Below, piece after piece: positions 57,251 to 64,000 of a DNA stretch of 64,000 nt. Source of the stretch: Cinnamomum chago (Eukaryota > Streptophyta > Magnoliopsida > Laurales > Lauraceae). The position numbers and the translations under genes were made by a program. The notes below the pieces were generated by a model. It did not search any database. It had not been told where the DNA came from and saw nothing but the letters and a program-made list of their open reading frames with translations. The stretch is taken from assembly GCA_038049695.1 (NCBI GenBank), contig CP142460.1:23749001-23813000 (forward strand), given 5' to 3'. Positions within the stretch are counted from its first letter, which is position 1, and every line of letters starts with the position of its first letter.

Positions 57251-58715
57251 ATCGCCTTTGAAAACGAAATGCCTCTTTGAGCCAAACTGTCCTAAAACTT
57301 TGAAAAGTTGAACCCGAACAAGAATTGATGATGATCATTGATAAAAATAATAATCATAATCATAATGTAAAAAAAAAACCAACGACAAAAATAAATAAAA
57401 AACAAGAAAAATAAAAACTGAAAAAAAAGGGAGAGAGAGAGAGAGAAAGGAAGTTAAGAGAGGCACACACAAAGACACGACGCACCTTGTTAAACCAAAT
57501 ATTGTCCCATCACATAAGGTCCCGTCACATGCACAACATTAGTCCCATCACGCATACATCCATCATTGTGCATTACACCTCGTGTCTTCTCCATCGATAA
57601 AATTGAAGTAATATTTTTGCAAGATGCGGTTACTGAATACTAATGACAAAAAATGCAGAATCTTCTAGTGTTTGTTCAATACAGGTTTCCAAAGAGAAAT
57701 TGAAAACACCAAAGGTGGAAGACCTTCAAGTACATTAATGAGGATGAACGACACAAGCTTCGGCGAACAAAAAACACAAAAGCGGCAATGATCCCCAACG
57801 TTGGATTTACGTAAAGCTCTTAAGGTAAGTATCCCTAACTATGATTTTAATGATTTTACCTCACGTCTAGAAAATTGAGTCACCGTAGGCCTCCCTTAAG
57901 TGCCTATAATCGGTACGGCAACCATAATACCATGTTCTCACGAATTGTGGTGTTCGCCGACTCAAATCTTGATGTTGGAAGATGGAAACCGTGTAATTCG
58001 AAACTCTCCATGATAAGCATAAAAAGGATGATCGAATCTATCCTAGGTTCTCATCTAGGCTTGGGTGATGAACAAGATCCCTAGAGAGTGACAGTTATTC
58101 TGGTGACCGTCTTCCATTGATTTAGCTTTTTCGATGCATACCTGAGTTTCAAAATAAAAATCTCTTTTCAAAAGAAAATGCATCTCATTCTCACATGCAC
58201 TCACATTATTGCTTGAACTATGTTTATGATTGCCATTAAGGTCCTCATTATTGCTAGCTAGTTTCAACTATTCCTTAAACATTCAACTGTGGATGAAAGT
58301 TAAAAGACGTCATATATGACCATTTGAAATAAACTCTATTGCAAGAACAAATGAAGTTCTAATAGTGACTTAGCTAATCGAAAGATCGACTTCTAATTCA
58401 GACCACTGGGGCACAGTTCCCACCATCATTTTAAATTAAGCAACCGGGGCATAGTTCCCAACCCGCCACGTGGCAATACCACGGGCACCGAGGCACAGAT
58501 CTCGGGTTTCCAATCAAATCAGTAGGCACGTAACTTCTTTTTTTCCTTTTTCCCCCCTGAATCAGGATCGATCCTAGAAAGGTGAACCTCACTTTTAGGA
58601 TGAGTTTGCAATTGCATACATCCATAGGTGGCCACTCCCACGAGCTCAAAAGCTCCCGTGAGTCATAAGTGGTGTGTCTACTTTCTTTGGAGCACAACTC
58701 TCCACGTGTTGCTCT
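57251..58715. other. Element A internal region before the polypurine tract
   Basis: It holds a (GA)n run at 57430-57449, A-rich simple sequence at 57340-57430, and a short plus frame at 57875-58084 with no recognised motif. No supported gene. Confidence 0.4.
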
Positions 58716-58731
58716 CCAAAGAGGGGCATAC
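58716..58731 (+). promoter_or_regulatory. Polypurine tract of element A
   Basis: CCAAAGAGGGGCATAC directly precedes the 3' LTR start TGTAGACACC. Confidence 0.7.
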
Positions 58732-61700
58732 TGTAGACACCTCATTTGACCCCCTATGATAGCCTTAAATACCTGTCATATGTAGCGGTGCCCCCATTTC
58801 ACCCATAATTGAATGGTTAATGGCATAATTCAGATTAATTAATGATGATGAAGGTGCTTGTTGATAATTTTAGACTTAGATCGACGATTTCTAGGAATTC
58901 GTGAGAGAAAAGCCAAATCGCGTCGAGATCCCAAGTCAAACCCATTATTCACATAAGGGCCGGACACTGACACTACTCGAACCTTTTTCGGACCACTTAA
59001 GACATGCTTAGGCCGATTCCCACAAAGATCACACTTAACTTGCCTAAGTATCATATGACTAACACAAATCAGAAGGTTAGAATCGTTGATCTGAATATCC
59101 CTTCTTCTTTCCAACGTCCGATCACTATTACATATGAACCAATAGATTGTACGCTCCGAGAGCTTTCCGACGATATATAGAACGTCCAAATCCGATAAGC
59201 AGGTCAAAAGTTATGAGCTTCCGAAGTTTGTCCCAAGAGGAGGTCGAAATCACCTAGGCACCACCCATGTGGCGCCCAGGCTACTAAAATCCATCTAGAC
59301 GCCCCACGCTAGGCGCCCAAACTGCCCAGGGCCACCTAGGCACCTCATGGTGGGCGCCCACCCTCCAAATTCCACTAGTTGGCTTGAAAGTAGCCCGTGA
59401 CCACTCAAACATAGGGACCATGCTCCGAAGACTAACCGAACCACCTAGGCACCACCCATGTGGAGCCCAGCCCTGAGTTCCACCTAGGCACCACCCATGT
59501 GGCGCCCAGCCTACTAAATGCTAGTGTAGGTCCCCCCAGCTAAAGATCTAGCCATTCGATCCCGACTCCAAATGGGACCAAGTTCCAAAAGCGAAACCCA
59601 AACCATCCAGGCATCTACACCCTCCAGGGTGGCGCCCAGACTGCGCAGGCCATGTGGGCGCCCACCCTCTCTCAAACCCTAGTTCACCCTAAAATGAGTT
59701 AAGCCGCCTTGGGATGCGTGAGTCCTTCTAGAAGCACAAATTAATGAAGCCCTAGCCCTCCTAAACTCGTCCCAAAGCCTCTATATAATCCCTCTTAACC
59801 CCATTTACAAAAGGAGCTACCCAAAAAAAGAAAAAGAGAGAAAATAGAGAATAAGGAAGAAGAAGAAAGGTAGGTAGCCACCATTAGAGAAAGAGTTTCA
59901 GATCTAGAGAAGAAGAAGAAGAGGTAAAGAAGAAGGCTTCCATATCTTCAACTGAGGCTATGGGATTTCGCGAAAGCTTCACTCTAGGAACTTGAGAAAC
60001 GCGTCATATACCGGTATTCCTAGATCTCCCCTTTCTTTTACTGCATTCCATTGGCATAAATACTTAGAAATATGTTTAGGATCATTTGAGCATCATATAT
60101 CTACATTAGCTTGTGTTAAAACTGATATTAGCATCTCATCATACTAGAAACATGTTTAGGTTCATTCTAATATAGTAGATCTACATTGATTTCGTAATTC
60201 TAATTGCATAACTAGGTTAGATCTCGCATTAACAGTATCATTATTATCATTTATATCAAAGAGATCGCAAAAAGCCCTTGGCAGAAAGGTTGGGCGCCAC
60301 TCCCTGGGCGCCTGCCCTGTCCCGGATAGGCTGGGCGCCACCCCCTGGGCGCCTACCCTTCTGAGACTGGGTCCGGGTTCTAAATCTTCGCCCGTTGCAT
60401 TGTTTCCTCGTAGATTTGCTAGCTGCATCATTAATAGTTCGCATTAGGAATTCGCATCAGTCGCTGAATATCGGAAATTGTGTTGAAAATACTAAGATTT
60501 TTTTGTGCATTCATTGTGATCCATTGAAAACCCCGATCTTCTGTATTTAGTTTACTTAGAAACTGTTTGATAATGATATGTTTGGCTATTTGATGTGTCC
60601 TGAACTTCGAATTACCATTTTTGTCACACTTCGCATCATATCAATTGAATCGTAGAGTTATACAAAAAACCCCAAAAAAATATCATAAAACATAAAATCA
60701 CTTCTTCTCTTTCCTTACTTTTTAGTAAATTAGAGGGAAACCAAAAACAAATTAAAAAGATATCCAGAAAACCCAAAAATAATAGTTAGATAGTCTAGGT
60801 TATCGAATTTAGCGCCTAAGTAGGATAAACCCCAAGATTAATTAGAACATCATAATTAATCAACTTAAGAACCATCAAATCATTAAGAACACCTTTAATC
60901 CCTTTAAGGGCCTAATTAATTCGGATTAAAAACAACTAAGAACATAAAACACCTAAAACCCAAGACAAAGTCACCTGGGCGCCCATCCTTCGACAGCCAC
61001 TTGGGCGCCGCCCCCTGGGCGTCCAACCTCTTCGTTCTCTAAGACACCCCGGTTAAAGCTTAAACCAATTAATTAAAACCTTAAACTAATCCGAATCAAC
61101 ACATTAAAACATTTTAAACCTGAAATAACTAAAACCCTAATCAACTCAACCTCTAATTAACTCGAAAACACAAAACCAACAAAACCCAAAACAGTCCACC
61201 TGGGCGCCCATCCTTCCGAGACACCTGGGCACCACCCTCTTGGCGCCCATCCTCCCACATCCACTTGGGCACCACCCTCTGGGCGCCCATCATACCCAAT
61301 CACTAGGAAACCCCACTTGAAACTAGACCCGAATTCAATCATAATCAACACTTCAGAATTCCATTGAATTTAAAACAATTGAAGTCAGAAGTACCAACAA
61401 ACAATCACCTAGGCACCACCCCTGTGGCGCCTATGTTACACTTTCACCCCGACCTACTACCTCGACCAAAAACAAATAACTAAACACCTTATAACTTAAA
61501 TTAACTAAAACCAGAACCCAACATAATCCCTAGATCCCAAAAACCGAAGACTTAGTCCCATCTGGAATACCTGAAGATCACAAGCCATCACCTGGGCGCC
61601 ACCCCCTTGGCGCCTATCCTTTCATTTGCACTAAAACGCGAATTCTTGGTTTGTTTCAAAATCCGGATCCGAATAATTTTAACATTTGAACATCAGAGAC

Positions 61701-63078
61701 TTAAAACAATTTGGAACATTAAAATTCATCAAGTAAGAATCCCCAGGATTCCGAAGATAACAATGATACCACCACCACTAGACAAACCACCAGAGTGACC
61801 TAGGCGCCACCCCTTGGGCGCCCAAGTCCTCCGCCAACCCTGTTCGTCGATTTTGACATCATTTCACTTCTCGAATTAAAACTTGAAATCCCCGAGCCTT
61901 AAACAATTTAAGTAGAACCTTAAAACATCCCTAAATCACTCTTAATCAACTCATAACTTAAAACAAACCGAATCAACTAAAACCTTAATTAACAAACTGT
62001 TTAGGCGCATGAACCATCAAACTTAGGCTATTTGCACCCTAGGATTAGATCGGATTTCCCCGTTAGGTAGCTTAGAGCATTAGGTTTCGCTACATCACTT
62101 TTCTTGTTCCGTTAGGGGACTGGGAGAGCTGATGTGGACGGTCTAGGACCTTAGGTTAGGGTTAATTCGATGATCTGTAAGAAAACATTAATCACGTAAA
62201 TCCAAGTAAAATTCCTTAGTTAGGCCCTTCTAGCCCAATATAAAAAATCCATAAAAACTATAAAACCAACAAAATAAACCCAAAAAAGATTTTTCCTTTA
62301 TTTCTTCCTCCACCTCAGGTGCCAGATATTTAATCGAACTTAATGATAAAAGGGAATAAAGAACTGACTTCTAAAATTGAATAAATGAGAATAATTAGAT
62401 GAGATGAGTGATTTCACACACTTTGCATATTTTTATTTCGGCCCATCGGCCACCGTCTAAATCAATCACGGCCCATCGACCACCTTTAATCAATTACAGC
62501 CCATCAGCTTTCACTTTTATCACTCGTGTATCGCACACGAAAAACATAGAAATCACAAGTCGAAGTCTCATTTGCATCATCATTTTGATTTGAAAAGTCA
62601 GCCTTTAAACCCTATTTTGCCAAGGGATTAGAAGGGGGTACCCGGGAACGGGGTCGGTCCTCTTCTTAAATATTTAGCACCTTCCCCCCTTTTATTTTCC
62701 TTATTTTAATTATTTTGTTTTACTTGGGTACACTATGATTTTTTTATGTGAGGATTAACCTTATTTGGACTTTGACTCATAACCCTGAATTGACCCTATA
62801 TTAAGGAGACCCGAAGAGACCCAAATTAATGTGACAGGAAAACCGTCGTGTGTTGCCGGCAGCACATTAGACAAGTGGAAGAACCCACCCATTTATTTCT
62901 CTCATTTTTCTTCGGCTTTCGTCGAAGAATGATGTTATGGCCGTTACTGTAGCTGGCGATCGGGATCCGTCGATTTTGAGGGTAGTCAAATTCCTCACTT
63001 TCGATGTAAAATTTAAATAGCACATATAGATGAATGACGATCTCCCTCCCCTAGGGGAACCAAAATTCACATCCGACA
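58732..63078 (+). repeat. 3' LTR of element A
   Basis: 4347 bp, homologous to 35648-40822 with scattered substitutions. Indels include loss of the part matching 38413-39107, loss of about 60 bp matching 37490-37545, and several 14-bp changes at hairpin motifs. GGCGCC motifs lie at 59250-59670, 60290-60360, 60973-61300 and 61415-61825. It ends CATCCGACA at 63078. Confidence 0.88.
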
Positions 63079-63083
63079 CCTAG
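63079..63083 (+). repeat. Target site duplication of element A, right copy
   Basis: CCTAG after CATCCGACA; the left copy at 35643-35647 is CCTGG. Confidence 0.6.
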
Positions 63084-63269
63084 TAAATTAAATTTTTGAA
63101 GAGAAATCAACTTACTAAATGAATAACTAAGGCTAAACTCAAATTTAAAATTAAAACCAAAATTGAACTTAAAATAAGAGAACTAAAATACTTAAAATTA
63201 AACTTAAACTTAAACTTAAACTTAAACGTAAATTAAAGACTTAACTCAACAAAGCCGAGAAAAAGGATG

Positions 63270-63400
63270 CGTACCTTGTAGTTCCTCAGCTCATTTAAGA
63301 TGAAATGGTAGCTCCGTTGCACTCCTCCTTGCCTCTCCATGCTGAAATCAATCGAGGTTGTCATAGAACACCCTCCACCCTCTTTTTGGTTTTCTCTGCA
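63270..63400 (-). pseudogene. Element B antisense PMD gene fragment, right part
   Basis: Minus-strand residues YHFILNELRNYK followed by the donor AAG|GTACGC near 63274 match the exon of element A at 50412-50627 (YWFILNELKNHE then GTATGC). This is the part of B's antisense gene that lies upstream of 35300-35480, so B's gene is split by element A. Confidence 0.65.
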
Positions 63401-64000
63401 AAAAACAACAGGTTAACCATCAATAAAATCCACCAACCAACCAATAACAACGAACTTAATAGACACAAAAAAATAATAATAATAAAAACCAACTCACCAA
63501 TGATTAAAAAAACCAACTAAAAGAAAGAAACGAATAAACAAAACAAAACAAACCAAACAACAAAAGCAAATTAAAAATGAACAAAACCAAATTTAAAATT
63601 CAATTAATCCACAACTAAGCTAAAAGACAAAGTTAAAACACACCCCATAACCACAATCAACAAGAAATGATAATAAAACACAAATTTCTATGGTTTGCAT
63701 GCATACATCATTCATAGGAAATATAACTTTACCACTCCTCGACACATCACTTTATTCCATACTCCTTAGCATCTTTACCACTACATCTCACTCCATTTCA
63801 CTTCACCTCACTACACCACGACCACATTTGTAATACATCACTCATCCAGCACCACACATCCCATATAAACACACCAAAAAGAAAAAAAAAAGAATCAAAA
63901 CCGTCCCCTTTAATCCAAAACAATAAAACACATAAAAATTCACCAAAAACTGAATCTAAATTAACTAAAATATTCAACAAACCCAATCACACCAACTAAT
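63401..64000. other. Element B right flank
   Basis: A-rich, AT-rich sequence, presumably intron or upstream region of B's antisense gene. I see no gene in it. Confidence 0.35.

Larger units (their letters stand above)
35648..63078 (+). mobile_element. Element A: giant Tat-lineage-like LTR retrotransposon (27.4 kb)
   Basis: Bounded by homologous LTRs (35648-40822 and 58732-63078), both beginning TGTAGACACC and ending CATCCGACA, with a near-matching 5-bp target duplication. The interior holds a PBS, an N/Q/P-rich ORF1, an integrase remnant, a non-coding region, an antisense PMD gene, a second antisense ORF and a polypurine tract. Protease, RT and both RNase H domains are absent, so it is non-autonomous. 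Flanking sequence on both sides belongs to one antisense gene of element B, which confirms a simple insertion. Confidence 0.85.

Noticed and set aside
57875-58084. Small plus-strand ORF before the 3' LTR of element A
   Set aside because: 69 codons, no recognised motif, no homologue seen in the other elements of the window.

Overview
This window is a nested stack of plant transposable elements. I see no intact host gene in it. The main content is Ty3/gypsy LTR retrotransposons of the Tat (Ogre/Retand-like) lineage: polyproteins ordered gag-PR-RT-RNaseH-second RNaseH-integrase, no chromodomain, long LTRs, and spliced antisense genes of the plant mobile domain (PMD) type. Fragments of a plastidic glucose transporter and other plant genes also point to an angiosperm with a repeat-rich genome. 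I cannot name the species.

Layout. Four retroelements, called E, B, C and A here, and one CACTA transposon fit inside each other. (1) Element E, 1-17517: gag-pol (1-6911), two tandem arrays (7304-8690), a five-exon antisense PMD gene with its own TATA box (8882-13875), and a 2.6-kb 3' LTR (14877-17517). Its 5' end lies left of the window. (2) Old element B is the apparent host of everything else. Its pieces are an N/Q/P-rich ORF1 fragment (17518-18487), an integrase tail with 3' region and antisense-gene piece (about 32826-35647), and a right arm (63079-64000). (3) A CACTA transposon enters B's ORF1 at 18488. It has a clear left TIR and subterminal repeats, and carries exon fragments of a plastidic glucose transporter, a Dph2-like protein, a CCCH zinc-finger protein and some unknown exons. 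(4) Element C, 24113 to about 32828, sits in the CACTA: 5' LTR, PBS, broken gag-pol, a six-copy 57-bp array and the end of an antisense gene. Its right end is lost at a junction with B. (5) Element A, 35648-63078 (27.4 kb), is inserted in B's antisense gene. It has LTRs of 5175 and 4347 bp, a near-perfect 5-bp target duplication (CCTGG/CCTAG), ORF1, an integrase remnant without RT, a roughly 14-exon antisense PMD gene and a second unrelated antisense ORF.

How the parts work together. In E, C and A the sense gag-pol and the antisense gene converge, and the gap between their stops holds a tandem array or duplication. E carries two arrays of a 14-nt dyad whose stems differ by a compensatory base-pair flip. 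A carries dozens of GGCGCC-centred hairpin motifs in its LTRs and near its 3' LTR, and paired LTR comparison shows repeated 14-bp collapses at them. All coding units carry stops or frameshifts, so this is an inactive fossil stack, but splice sites, TATA boxes, PBS and PPT sites are still readable. All readings were made by eye; no alignment or database search was run.
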